Positions 1 through 8,283 of a stretch of 64,000 nt of DNA are shown one piece after another. The notes under the pieces are model-generated. The model saw only the letters and a program-made list of their open reading frames with translations. It searched no databases and had not been told where the DNA came from. The position numbers were made by a program, and so were the translations under genes. Source of the stretch: Rhodoferax sp. (GTDB lineage: Bacteria; Pseudomonadota; Gammaproteobacteria; Burkholderiales; Burkholderiaceae_C); contig JAUXOA010000065.1 of the NCBI GenBank assembly GCA_030682475.1, positions 1 through 64,000 of the forward strand, given 5' to 3'. Each line of letters opens with the position of its first letter. Within the stretch, counting starts at the first letter, position 1.

Positions 1-90
1 TAAAAAATCCAAAAAAGTCAGGGAGAAATTACCAAGAAAGGAAGTCAGAACCAGGCTGGCCAAAAAGTTGATAATTTAGCCGTCCTGCCT

Positions 91-134
91 GGGGGAATTT
101 GACTGGCCAAAGGTGGGGGAATTTGAAGTGGCCA
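91..134. repeat. Two near-identical 20-bp units, possible IS21-family end remnant
   Basis: Two copies of a unit beginning GGGGGAATTT and ending in TGGCCA lie at 91-110 and 115-134. From memory, this GGGGGAATTT...TGGCCA wording is common at the ends of IS21-family elements, but no istA or istB frame is present. The rest of 1-190 is AT-rich and shows no gene. The call as an IS remnant is inference. Confidence 0.4.
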
Positions 135-190
135 TCAGGGAGTTTACTTGAATTTGCCGAAATATAATTGCTGTTAATTTTTCGTATTTC

Positions 191-217
191 AAAAAAAGCA
201 CGCTATAAAAAGCGTGC
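191..217 (-). terminator. Rho-independent terminator of the HIT/53-aa protein unit
   Basis: The arms GCACGCT (198-204) and AGCGTGC (211-217) form a hairpin. On the minus strand it is followed by a run of seven T (191-197 read in reverse). It lies 70 bases beyond the stop of the small gene at 290-451, so it probably ends the minus-strand unit that starts near 2942. Confidence 0.8.
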
Positions 218-289
218 GTATCACAAATCACAAAATAAATCTGAATTTAGTAGCCGCGCGATCATCCAGGTGACGCGCGGACGACTGCT

Positions 290-451
290 TTAGGGCTTCT
301 TAGGGGTTTTGTAGGGCACTTCTTTCTGGAAAGGTTCCCAGATGGTGTCATAGCCGATATAGCCCTTTTCATTTGCCGGCTTTTGACGGGTTGTCAGAAA
401 ACGACTCTTACCCTCGGGAACCTTGGGCCTGGTTTTAGGTGCTTCGCTCAT
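290..451 (-). CDS. Small uncharacterised protein, 53 aa
   Basis: The product is a 53-residue basic, proline- and lysine-rich protein (starts MSEAPKTRPK, ends YKTPKKP) with no signal peptide or membrane segment. The start at 451 is chosen because the AAGGAG at 460-465 lies eight bases upstream of it. An in-frame ATG at 457 is only about two bases from the same site, too close. The gene follows the HIT gene after about 85 bases and is followed by a clear terminator, so it is probably the last gene of that unit. I do not recognise the family. A short Tyr/Trp-containing stretch (GYIGYDTIWEPF) might be a binding motif, but nothing shows its function. Confidence 0.65.
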   Translation of the reverse strand: MSEAPKTRPKVPEGKSRFLTTRQKPANEKGYIGYDTIWEPFQKEVPYKTPKKP

Positions 452-535
452 AGTCATAACTCCTTAATGGTTGAAACGGGAGGATTTTAAACAGGTACGT
501 CAGCACCTCCCACTGAACTGACGAAATTATACTAT

Positions 536-946
536 CTATCGCTTGTAATGTCCTCTCCTGGGAATCACATGCCGCACACCGCCCTGGGGATTTTCAACAT
601 CACCCTTATAACGGGGAATGATGTGAATATGTACATGAAAGATACTCTGCCCAGCCGCCGGCCCTATGTTAACGCCGATGTTGTAGCCGTCGGGTTTAAA
701 CTCTTCGTCCAGCAACTTTCGTTCCTCGTTTATCAGCGCCATGCAGGCGTTGATCTCTTCGGGTGTCAGCTCAAAAAAGCTGGCAACATGGCGACGCGGG
801 ATGACCACCGTGTGACCCGGGCTCACCGCGTACGAATCGCGCGCACTGTACGCCAGTTCGTTATTCCGGAAAACCCCTTGTGGTTCTGTACAAAACAGAC
901 ATGGGTTATTGGGGTCACGCTTTTTTTCCTGTTTTTCTTCAGCCAT
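536..946 (-). CDS. HIT-family nucleotide hydrolase/transferase
   Basis: The histidine-triad motif HVHIHII lies near residues 104-110, followed by the expected PRY. An N-terminal CLFC pair may bind zinc, as in many HIT proteins. Family members cleave nucleoside phosphoramidates, dinucleoside polyphosphates or adenylylsulfate. ATG 946 is preferred; a TTG one codon earlier would add one residue. At 136 aa it is a normal single-domain HIT protein. It follows the TPR gene by 68 bases, about 2 kb downstream of aprA on the same strand. Given known HIT-superfamily activity on APS, a role in APS or AMP turnover is possible, but this is inferred only from context. Confidence 0.85.
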   Translation of the reverse strand: MAEEKQEKKRDPNNPCLFCTEPQGVFRNNELAYSARDSYAVSPGHTVVIPRRHVASFFELTPEEINACMALINEERKLLDEEFKPDGYNIGVNIGPAAGQSIFHVHIHIIPRYKGDVENPQGGVRHVIPRRGHYKR

Positions 947-1014
947 CAACTTCTACATCCTAATGCCAATTGGACTAAAAATAAACTGGCTCGCAACATG
1001 TGCACGGTGGATTT

Positions 1015-2049
1015 TCATAATTGAGCGCCAACCGCAAGTGCCAGCGACTTTGCCTTATTCATTTGCTCCTCGCAATGCTTTAAACAGAGCGGCTGCAGGG
1101 CATGCGGAAAACATTCAACAATCAATTCAAACTCATCAGCGACTTCGTCGGCAAGCGCAGTATCATTTGTTAACTCAGCCAGCACGTTTCTTGCGGTAGA
1201 CCTGTTTACCTTGCACAGTACTGCCAGATGAATGGGAAGTTGCTGCTCCATGCATACTGTCAATGCCGTTTCATAAGAGCGTATTGACTCTCCCAGGCGA
1301 TCCGAGTTTTCCTCGGCTTCACCCAAATTATGCAGGACTGCACCACAATTATTGTGTGCAGCGGCTAGCTCGAATGCGTAATTATCAGCATCGAGTACGG
1401 CCAATGCATTTTTATAGGCGACGACGGACTTTTGAAAAGTACGGTTACCTTTAAGAAGTTTGCCATGCGTATGGAAAGTAGCGCCAAGTTGATGCATGAC
1501 GGACGACCATTCTTCAGGAGTCTCTTTTCGAGACCATTCCAATAACGCATTAGTATAAGCATTGATGGATGCTTTCAATAATTGCGAGTCATCCTGTTGC
1601 CGGCCCAAGGCCTGCTTTGCAGTCCCCAGATTGTAATGTGTTGCTGCCCAGTCGATGGGTGACTTTTCCTGGGTAACCACTTCCAGTGCATTGTTAAAAC
1701 ACTGAATGGCCTTTTCAAACAATTCAACATCTCTGCGCTGCTGCCCCTGTGTCGCAAGAATATTTCCAAGACTATTCTGTGTCGCAGCCCAGGCGAATGG
1801 CTCCTGATCGCGATATTCGTCTGTCAGCGATCTCTCAAGGGCCTCACGCGTACACTCAAGAATATTAGAACTGAAACGGTGCTGTTCAAAATTCCCCCGC
1901 GTGTAAAGGAAATTATCAGCTACGGTTACCTTGTTATCCGGAGTAGCCGCTTTGACCAACTCATCGCCAAGCATGCCTATAGAGCTGGCGATTGCACGTT
2001 CCAGGGCCTTATTGTCCGGGTAAAACAGATAAGTATTTGAGAATTTCAT
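1015..2049 (-). CDS. Tetratricopeptide repeat protein
   Basis: This 344-residue protein has several helical repeats of the pattern W-A-x-x-x-x-x-LG-x-x-x-x-x-x-G (for example WAATQNSLGNIL and WAATHYNLGTAK) between about residues 88 and 265. That pattern is typical of TPR scaffolds. No signal peptide or membrane segment is visible, so it is probably cytoplasmic. The start abuts the stop of the upstream SlyD-like gene without a gap, so the two are probably translationally coupled. The partner proteins are unknown; a scaffold or chaperone role for the neighbouring gene products is inference. Confidence 0.8.
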   Translation of the reverse strand: MKFSNTYLFYPDNKALERAIASSIGMLGDELVKAATPDNKVTVADNFLYTRGNFEQHRFSSNILECTREALERSLTDEYRDQEPFAWAATQNSLGNILATQGQQRRDVELFEKAIQCFNNALEVVTQEKSPIDWAATHYNLGTAKQALGRQQDDSQLLKASINAYTNALLEWSRKETPEEWSSVMHQLGATFHTHGKLLKGNRTFQKSVVAYKNALAVLDADNYAFELAAAHNNCGAVLHNLGEAEENSDRLGESIRSYETALTVCMEQQLPIHLAVLCKVNRSTARNVLAELTNDTALADEVADEFELIVECFPHALQPLCLKHCEEQMNKAKSLALAVGAQL

Positions 2050-2556
2050 TTATGTACGGCTGAGAATTTCATTGATGTCCGGGTCGGCGCCAACAGCCCC
2101 GCCAAGGTCGATTTCTTCATCGGTAGCATCACGTATCGTCAGAACTTCCAGCCTGAATACGACTTCTCTGCCACACAGTGGATTATTACCGTCGACGGTT
2201 AATGTTTTGTCATCGAACCGGGTAACGATAAAGTTTCTGGGCTCACCCTTCTCATTTTCCATGGTGATGGTCATACCGATCTCTCGATACTCTTCAGGAA
2301 CATTTTCGATGCGATCGGTAAACACCAGCGATTCGTCTCTCTCACCATATAACAGTTTAGTATCAACCGGTATTTCGATGATATCGCCGACTTTCTTGCC
2401 ATCCAGGTGTTTTGTCACCTGTTCAGACATCACATCATTCACTCCATGTACATAACCCAGAGGATAATCAACGGTAACCAGTACGTCACCGGTTTTTTCA
2501 TCGATGACCTTATAATTTAATTCAACGAATTTTTCGTTTTGTATTGTATCTGACAT
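2050..2556 (-). CDS. SlyD-like FKBP-type peptidyl-prolyl isomerase
   Basis: This 168-residue protein shows the SlyD/FKBP architecture. An N-terminal half-barrel contains the VDYPLGYVHG stretch. An insert-in-flap region with VPVDTKLLYGER-like wording follows, and then the return strands (VDGNNPLCGREVVFRLEV). Family members isomerise Xaa-Pro bonds and act as folding helpers. The metal-binding histidine tail of E. coli SlyD is absent; the C-terminus is short and acidic. It lies between an uncharacterised gene and the TPR gene in what looks like one operon. Confidence 0.8.
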   Translation of the reverse strand: MSDTIQNEKFVELNYKVIDEKTGDVLVTVDYPLGYVHGVNDVMSEQVTKHLDGKKVGDIIEIPVDTKLLYGERDESLVFTDRIENVPEEYREIGMTITMENEKGEPRNFIVTRFDDKTLTVDGNNPLCGREVVFRLEVLTIRDATDEEIDLGGAVGADPDINEILSRT

Positions 2557-2588
2557 GACTAGAAAGGCCTGTTAACGATAAAGTTGTC

Positions 2589-2942
2589 TTAGAACAGCGT
2601 AGCACCAAAAATTTTGACCTTGTCCTTTTCATAACCCAGAACCAGTCTGCCCAGCCATTCACTTTTATCCTTGGAGTTAGTCTGTTTATAGAGAACCGTT
2701 ACATATTCACCACGTCGTATAATGCCGAGGTATTTGTAATCGGTTGACAAATTTTTCGCCAAATCGCTTCTTGCAAACTGCTTACCCATCTCGATTTCAT
2801 TTGCACCCATTTGCATAGCCGTTGAGAAATTTCGGGTGAAAGCGCCATAGTTTTTCTCATTCGAGTATTTAACAAGGTCAGCCCACATCGGGTTCGCCAG
2901 CGCTAAAATATCTTCATCTGTTTTTTCAATAATATTCATCAT
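2589..2942 (-). CDS. Uncharacterised protein, 117 aa
   Basis: A compact soluble protein of mixed alpha/beta composition. Its C-terminal half (IIRRGEYVTVLYKQ...WLGRLVLGYEKDKVKIFGATLF) looks like strands of a small NTF2/cystatin-like fold. I cannot name a family. There are two consecutive ATG codons (2942 and 2939) and either could be used. It starts the minus-strand unit that continues through SlyD-like, TPR, HIT and the 53-aa gene. The apr terminator at 3021-3055 separates it from aprA, so it probably has its own promoter in 2943-3020. Confidence 0.7.
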   Translation of the reverse strand: MMNIIEKTDEDILALANPMWADLVKYSNEKNYGAFTRNFSTAMQMGANEIEMGKQFARSDLAKNLSTDYKYLGIIRRGEYVTVLYKQTNSKDKSEWLGRLVLGYEKDKVKIFGATLF

Positions 2943-3020
2943 TCAATTGTTCATTTAAACATATATTGGTTTTACAGGACTATCGACCGTATAAAGACTG
3001 CACACTATAAACTATAGAAA

Positions 3021-3055
3021 AAAAAGGCCAACATATAAAATATGTTGGCCTTTTT
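3021..3055 (-). terminator. Strong bidirectional terminator after aprA
   Basis: A perfect 16-base inverted repeat, AAAAAGGCCAACATAT (3021-3036) and its complement (3040-3055), has a 3-base loop. It has A and T tracts on both sides, so it could terminate transcription from either direction. It lies about 50 bases beyond the aprA stop. Confidence 0.9.
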
Positions 3056-3101
3056 ACGCAAACAAATATTAACTGGGTTGTAAAATCAAGCCGTTATTTG
3101 C

Positions 3102-4973
3102 TTAACCCTTATTTTCATCTTCCAGGTGGTAAAGGGGCGCCTTTTCCATGGTGTACTCACCTGTTTTGCGATCGCGATGAGAAACTGTCAGCACGTGCCA
3201 GTTTTTATCGTCCAGCTTCATCGCATCACCACGGTAGTAGTAACCAGGCCAGCGCGTTTCCTTACGGAACAAAGTATGCTGGAACACACTTTCAGAAGTA
3301 CGCACACGGTGATTTAATTCCCATGCACGCAACAGCTCGTGAATATCCGATGCTGCAATCTTCTCCATGTCTTCCTCAAGAGTTTTAAGCTTCTTAAGAC
3401 CAATTTGGAGCAGTTTTTCGTTGGTCATGTAGTTGACACCAAAACCACCACAGTACTCGTCCATCAGTTTCTGCAAGCGATCCAGACCCTGTTTTGGATT
3501 GATGAAGTTAGGATTGACTGAACCCCCAACGACTTCGTTGCTATAAACCCGATAGGTCTCTAGCGGCTTGTATATCTTCTCTTTCAGGTCGGCAATTTGC
3601 TTGTCAGAAACGACAATGCCTTCGCCCTTACCGTCGTCGATATACTTGCACGCCGCTTTAGCCGCCAGGCGACCTTCAGTGAAAGAACCCGATGAGAACG
3701 CGTGTGGTGTACCACCGACCGCATCACCCGCGCCAAACAGACCTTCAACCGTGGTCATACGGTTATAGCCCCAGTAGTACTCTGGCGGAGATATGTCTTC
3801 AGGACCCGAGCACCATGCACCGCAACCCGTTGCGTGCGAACCCATGACGTAAGGCTCGGAAGTGGTTAATTCAGGGTTTTCGTATTTAGGATCAACGTCC
3901 GTTGAAGCCCAAAGCACCGCTTGACCCACGGTCATGCCCAGGAAGTTGTGCCAGCCGATCTCTTCAAGATGAGGATCCTGGAAGGCTTCCATGGTCACCA
4001 TGTGAATCGGACCGCGACCGGCATTCACCTCAGAGATAAAGGCATGGTTACGCAAACAGGTCGGAATAGGCTTGTGGGACAAGTGCTGTCCTTCCGTATC
4101 CAGGTATTCTTTACCGACCATTTCCGTCAGAGCCGGGAACCACTTGGATTCATACTCTTCACCCACACCATTTTGGGTATAAGTCTTGAGGTGCAGGAAA
4201 TAGGCACCGACCGGGCCGTAACCGTCCTTGAAGCGGGCCAGTACGATACGGTTTTCCATCTGCGTCATCTTCGCACCGGCTTCGATCATCAGACCATACG
4301 CAGATCCCGATGACCATGGTGCGTACCAGACACGACCCGCACCTTCACCGACTGAGCGCGGCTTGAAGATGTTCGAGGCACCACCGGCACCGCAGATCAC
4401 AGTCTTGGACTTGAAGACATGGTAGTTACCCGTACGTACATTGAAGCCCACGGCACCCGCGACACGGTTCTCCTTGGAATCATCCATCAGCAGATGGGTG
4501 ACGCAGACACGGTTGAATACCTTGTCGGCCGATTTTTTTGCGGCTTCGGCAACAATCGGCTTGTAGGATTCACCGTGAATCATGATCTGCCAGCGACCTT
4601 CACGCATGTAGCTACCCGTCTTCGGGTTTTTCATCAGCGGCAGGCCCCAATCTTCAAACATGTGAACACTAGAGTCAACGTGGCGCGCCATATCAAAAGC
4701 CAGATCCTCACGCACCATACCCATCAGGTCCATCCGCGCATAACGGACGTGATCTTCCGGATTGTTCTCACCCCAGCGTGTACCCATGTAACAGTTAATC
4801 GCGTATAAACCCTGGGCGACCGCACCAGAACGATCGATGTTTGCTTTTTCTGCAATGACGATTTTTTTGTCCTTGCCCCAATATCTTGCTTCAAACGCAG
4901 CACCGGTGCCACCAAGGCCAGCACCTGCTACCAGAATATCGATATCGTCTTCAATAATTGTTTTGTAAGTCAT
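3102..4973 (-). CDS. aprA: Adenylylsulfate (APS) reductase, alpha subunit
   Basis: AprA is the FAD subunit that interconverts sulfite plus AMP with APS. In a sulfur oxidiser it runs in the oxidative direction, yielding APS for sulfate formation. The 623-residue length is normal. An N-terminal dinucleotide-binding motif (GAGLGGTGAAFEARYWG) is followed by the characteristic AprA segments RMDLMGMVRED, HATGCGAWCSGPEDISPPEYYW and HAFSSGSFTEGR. Active-site arginines and the FAD-contacting regions appear intact. The ATG lies one base downstream of the aprB stop. The gene is the last of the CBS-aprM-aprB-aprA unit and is followed by a strong terminator. Confidence 0.97.
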   Translation of the reverse strand: MTYKTIIEDDIDILVAGAGLGGTGAAFEARYWGKDKKIVIAEKANIDRSGAVAQGLYAINCYMGTRWGENNPEDHVRYARMDLMGMVREDLAFDMARHVDSSVHMFEDWGLPLMKNPKTGSYMREGRWQIMIHGESYKPIVAEAAKKSADKVFNRVCVTHLLMDDSKENRVAGAVGFNVRTGNYHVFKSKTVICGAGGASNIFKPRSVGEGAGRVWYAPWSSGSAYGLMIEAGAKMTQMENRIVLARFKDGYGPVGAYFLHLKTYTQNGVGEEYESKWFPALTEMVGKEYLDTEGQHLSHKPIPTCLRNHAFISEVNAGRGPIHMVTMEAFQDPHLEEIGWHNFLGMTVGQAVLWASTDVDPKYENPELTTSEPYVMGSHATGCGAWCSGPEDISPPEYYWGYNRMTTVEGLFGAGDAVGGTPHAFSSGSFTEGRLAAKAACKYIDDGKGEGIVVSDKQIADLKEKIYKPLETYRVYSNEVVGGSVNPNFINPKQGLDRLQKLMDEYCGGFGVNYMTNEKLLQIGLKKLKTLEEDMEKIAASDIHELLRAWELNHRVRTSESVFQHTLFRKETRWPGYYYRGDAMKLDDKNWHVLTVSHRDRKTGEYTMEKAPLYHLEDENKG

Positions 4974-4974
4974 T

Positions 4975-5457
4975 TTAGTAGTCCACCACTTCTTGAAGTT
5001 TCAAACCATTCGATTTCAGCGTATGTAAACCGCCGTCATCCATGCGGACATATTTAGGCTCGTTAAACAATAACTGACTGTCGCGCATTTCCTTGCTTGG
5101 AGCAGGTTCGTCTCCGAGTTTAGGTATCCCCGTGCCCCAGGGCTTAGTTGTGATAGGCGCTAGCAGCTCCAGATCTTTTTTACCGTTGCGGAACTTGATG
5201 CGCCACGCAATCGTGCCTTTTTCTTCATCACGAATCACTCGAACACTGTGTCCAAGTGGTGCAAAGTCGGCATAACCGCGTACATCAATCGCCTGGTGCG
5301 GGCAGGCTTTTACACAGGAGTAACACTCCCAGCACATGCTGGGTTCGATGTTGTAAGCACGACGCAGCGTTTTATCGATGTGCATGATGTCAGATGGGCA
5401 GATATCAACGCACTGGCCACAACCATCACAACGAGTCATATATACGAAAGTTGGCAT
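4975..5457 (-). CDS. aprB: Adenylylsulfate reductase, beta (iron-sulfur) subunit
   Basis: AprB passes electrons from the AprA flavin through two [4Fe-4S] clusters. Both cluster motifs are visible: CDGCGQCVDICP near residues 10-21 and CWECYSCVKACP near 42-53. A C-terminal tail that wraps AprA follows (LQEVVDY at the end). The length of 160 aa is typical. It is separated from aprA by one base and from aprM by 38 bases. Electrons would go on to the membrane protein AprM and the quinone pool. Confidence 0.97.
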   Translation of the reverse strand: MPTFVYMTRCDGCGQCVDICPSDIMHIDKTLRRAYNIEPSMCWECYSCVKACPHQAIDVRGYADFAPLGHSVRVIRDEEKGTIAWRIKFRNGKKDLELLAPITTKPWGTGIPKLGDEPAPSKEMRDSQLLFNEPKYVRMDDGGLHTLKSNGLKLQEVVDY

Positions 5458-5495
5458 AATATTTCCTCTAGTCTTAAGTAAAAGTTAAATTAATG

Positions 5496-6332
5496 TTAGT
5501 AGTGTTTTGCTGGTTCACGCTTAATACCAAGACCCATGTAAGCCGGCTTCTTTCCCATGTATAGCGGGATATCCGGGAATTTTGCTTGTACGGCAGGATC
5601 TGTCAGATCGTAATCAGGAGGTAAATTCTCTCTTGAACCATCTGCACGAGTAACACGTTTTTGAAATGCGGCAGCCGGCTTAAAGAACATATGGGCGAAC
5701 TTGGAGAAATATACACCGCCAAATAGAACTGTGCTTGACAGGATAAACAAGGCAAAGAATATGGTTAATCCACCGCCAGTAAATGACCAGATTAATGCGA
5801 AAGTCGAGGTAGCGAGAAGCGAGAGAATAAACAAATCCGCACGCTCGAACCGAAACCATGGAAGGCCTTCCGCAGACACATCAACTCGGATAGAAAACCA
5901 GAACCAGTATCCACCAACGGCCAGCATCAGTGCACCGATGTGCCATAGCTGCGGCAGCAAGGCAGGTGTGGGCGTTGCCGGCATCGAATAGCCAAAAATC
6001 ATAATCGCGGTAGTCACAGCGAAAATAATGAATCCGTACATGATCAACAGATGGGAAAGCCTGCGTCTTATATTTTTGAATTCGCCAGAAGTTAATACTT
6101 CGTCCATCAGCACTGTAGCGGCAATCGATGCTTTTTCTCCACCACCCACTGAACGTTTTGCGCTCTTCTTCGCTTTTTTCGCATTTTCGAAAAAGTACTG
6201 CGCGCTTTTCTTATGCATCATGTCAAGTATGGTCCCGCCTATGACCAGCAGGACCATCAAGACGATGTAGGCCTGCATGTAAAGCGGGGACAGAAAACCT
6301 GTAAGGTCGGCGAATGGATTGCTGGTGAACAT
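5496..6332 (-). CDS. aprM: APS reductase membrane anchor AprM
   Basis: This 278-residue integral membrane protein has about five hydrophobic segments (near residues 17-38, 90-114, 124-147, 166-184 and 187-210). A basic cytoplasmic stretch (KKAKKSAKRS) lies between the first two. AprM is known in sulfur oxidisers such as Thiobacillus and Allochromatium. It anchors AprBA to the membrane and links it to quinone, in place of the QmoABC complex. The order aprM-aprB-aprA matches those organisms. Unlike in Qmo-type organisms, no qmo gene is present nearby. Confidence 0.9.
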   Translation of the reverse strand: MFTSNPFADLTGFLSPLYMQAYIVLMVLLVIGGTILDMMHKKSAQYFFENAKKAKKSAKRSVGGGEKASIAATVLMDEVLTSGEFKNIRRRLSHLLIMYGFIIFAVTTAIMIFGYSMPATPTPALLPQLWHIGALMLAVGGYWFWFSIRVDVSAEGLPWFRFERADLFILSLLATSTFALIWSFTGGGLTIFFALFILSSTVLFGGVYFSKFAHMFFKPAAAFQKRVTRADGSRENLPPDYDLTDPAVQAKFPDIPLYMGKKPAYMGLGIKREPAKHY

Positions 6333-6377
6333 TGGATTTTCCTTAAATGTTAGATGCCCTGGCCCGGCCAGGACGGA

Positions 6378-6965
6378 TTACTTCTTCAGAGCCGCCGCTA
6401 TCTCGGCGAATGTATGGGCAACCTCAAAGATTGGAATCGCCACCCCAAGCTGGCGTGCAATCTGTGTTGCCGAGAAAATACCGCGAACGATTTGGCCGCC
6501 GCTCACGCGGTCGCTCTCGACCAACAGCGCGTGTTGTCGCCCGCTATTCTTGAGCGTCGCTATGATGCTGCCGACATCGGCTCGGGAAACCGTGTCGATA
6601 TCGAGGACATCGATCAAGTTCCTGGGCACCATGAGATCGCCAACGGTCAATTCTTCGTGCTTACCGCCCCGCTCCTGCAATAGTTTGACTGGCTTTTCAC
6701 CCATCGTGTCACGCGCAGTAATCAAACCTTCAATCTGGTTTTTGGCGTCAACAACCAGCAGCAGGCGTACGCGGCGTGCAATCATCTTCTGACTGGCCTG
6801 TGCGATGCTCTCACTAGCATCCACTGTGGCGGCAGAAACTTTCTTCAGATCCGTCATCACGTCTATTGCGGGTGAGTCTTCCCTGACCGGTTTGGGAGCG
6901 TAAAAATCGTCAGGCAGGCAAATAGCACCGTGCTTCATCCTGGACATCGGCAGTGGCTTGTGCAT
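6378..6965 (-). CDS. CBS-domain-pair protein upstream of aprM
   Basis: The 195-residue protein carries a CBS pair. One repeat has VMTDLKKVSAATVDASESI and LLLVVDAKNQIEGLIT; the second has VGDLMVPRN and HALLVESDRVSGGQIVRGIFS. CBS pairs commonly bind AMP, ATP or other adenosyl ligands and act as regulatory sensors. It has no other domain. The gene lies 45 bases upstream of aprM on the same strand, so it probably shares the apr transcript. GGAGAG precedes the ATG. Sensing AMP, a substrate of the reaction catalysed by AprBA, is an attractive but unproven role. Confidence 0.85.
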   Translation of the reverse strand: MHKPLPMSRMKHGAICLPDDFYAPKPVREDSPAIDVMTDLKKVSAATVDASESIAQASQKMIARRVRLLLVVDAKNQIEGLITARDTMGEKPVKLLQERGGKHEELTVGDLMVPRNLIDVLDIDTVSRADVGSIIATLKNSGRQHALLVESDRVSGGQIVRGIFSATQIARQLGVAIPIFEVAHTFAEIAAALKK

Positions 6966-7104
6966 GGTCTCTCCGTTCTTGTCTTGTTATGTTCTGCTGC
7001 CCAGGGGCGAGTAGATCAGGGGCTTTTTGGATCGGCTCCAGGTGACCGCCTGCGGGGCATGATAAACCAACAAATATGAAAAACACATCACCCGTTCGGG
7101 TAGG

Positions 7105-7614
7105 TCAGTCGAGTCGCCGAATCTCGAAATCAAAACTGACTAGATCGGCGAGCAGCCAGGTCGCGGGCCCACCAAGTCCCGCCACGCTGCCCGGATTCAG
7201 CAGCCACGTCATGCCCCCGTTAATGGTCGGTTGCTGCGCGACGCTGGCGACATGGGAATGGCCGCAGCAGACGATGTCGTAGTCACCAGTGCAGGCCAGG
7301 CCGCGCGCATAGTGCGGATAGTGCGTGGCAAATAAGCGTCGCCCGGCCAGCCGCAGGTCGATATCCGCCCCGTGGTAGGTGATCAGCCCGCCCGAAGCGG
7401 CGCACAATTTCCATAACGCGACCGAGTCGCCAAGATTGTTGCCATGCACCACATGGACCGGCAAACCGAGTTGAATCAGCGGACGCAAGGTCATGGCACC
7501 GATCAGGTCGCCGCAGTGGACGACAGCCTCGGCCCCGGCTTGCTTTGCAGCAGCCACCGCTGCCGTCAGCATGGGGGCACGATCATGACTGTCTGAAACG
7601 ATGCAAATTCTCAT
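7105..7614 (-). CDS. YfcE/MJ0936-type metallophosphoesterase
   Basis: This 169-residue calcineurin-like phosphoesterase has all metal-binding blocks visible: SDSHD near residue 7, HCGD near 33, HGNN near 57 and CGHSH near 116, then LLNPGS. Family members hydrolyse phosphodiesters or phosphomonoesters with two metal ions. It overlaps the upstream hypothetical gene by four bases (ATGA), so the two are co-translated. The substrate cannot be told from the sequence. Confidence 0.88.
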   Translation of the reverse strand: MRICIVSDSHDRAPMLTAAVAAAKQAGAEAVVHCGDLIGAMTLRPLIQLGLPVHVVHGNNLGDSVALWKLCAASGGLITYHGADIDLRLAGRRLFATHYPHYARGLACTGDYDIVCCGHSHVASVAQQPTINGGMTWLLNPGSVAGLGGPATWLLADLVSFDFEIRRLD

Positions 7615-8069
7615 GGGGAAAACAGGGTGCCGGGCTTGATGCCAAACACGCGTTCAAGTTCGAGTTCAGGGATCAGGCCATCGACCGCCGTGGCCCCGCT
7701 GGAGATGCCTGCACTCTGGGCTTTCTGGTCGGCCTGCACGCGCAGCAGCGTCAGCACGCAGCGCTGCAGGTCGGTGTAATCATCATGACCCATGCCGTAC
7801 TGGTCAGCATCAGCGTAGAAAAACTGGTCAGCATCAGCGTAGAAAAACTGGCAGCGATAGCGCCCCAGCGCCACCTTGCACAACACAAAATTGGCACCAC
7901 GCTCGGTCCAGTAGAGCGTCGGGCAAATCGTCATGTCGTCACTGGCAGGGTCAAGCTTTAATTCGCTGTCGGCAAGTTCCGGCAACACCCGCTTGCTGTA
8001 GCGTTGCTGCAAGAGATCGACCACGAGTTCGCGTTCTGCTTCAGTGAAATCGGAGACAGTGGCATTCAC
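7611..8069 (-). CDS. Uncharacterised protein with internal 8-residue duplication
   Basis: A 152-residue soluble protein coupled to the phosphoesterase gene by an ATGA overlap. I do not recognise a family, although the acidic helical N-terminus and the WTERGANFVLCKVALGRYRCQFFY stretch look like a structured domain. The octapeptide QFFYADAD occurs twice back to back because of a 24-bp tandem duplication at 7800-7847. The frame is preserved. Confidence 0.7.
   Translation of the reverse strand: MNATVSDFTEAERELVVDLLQQRYSKRVLPELADSELKLDPASDDMTICPTLYWTERGANFVLCKVALGRYRCQFFYADADQFFYADADQYGMGHDDYTDLQRCVLTLLRVQADQKAQSAGISSGATAVDGLIPELELERVFGIKPGTLFSP
7800..7847. repeat. Perfect 24-bp tandem duplication inside a gene
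   Basis: Two identical 24-base copies (7800-7823 and 7824-7847), each beginning CTGGTCAGCATCAGCG. They add eight residues in frame to the 152-aa protein. This looks like recent slippage or an assembly-level duplication. Confidence 0.9.
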
Positions 8070-8283
8070 GGTTTAACCTCGGTTAGGAAAGTAACGCGGC
8101 TTTCTTCTTCAGCGCGCGCAAAACGGATATTGTAGTTATGCAGGACGATGAGCCACCTACCCATCCGGAGTATGGTTTTACACCCGTTTTTCATGTGCAA
8201 TCAACACTGGTTTTTCTTGGCACAGACCAAGCACTTGCAGAATCTTTACTACCCGGCGTCGCTCACACACGCAGCCGTCGCAC

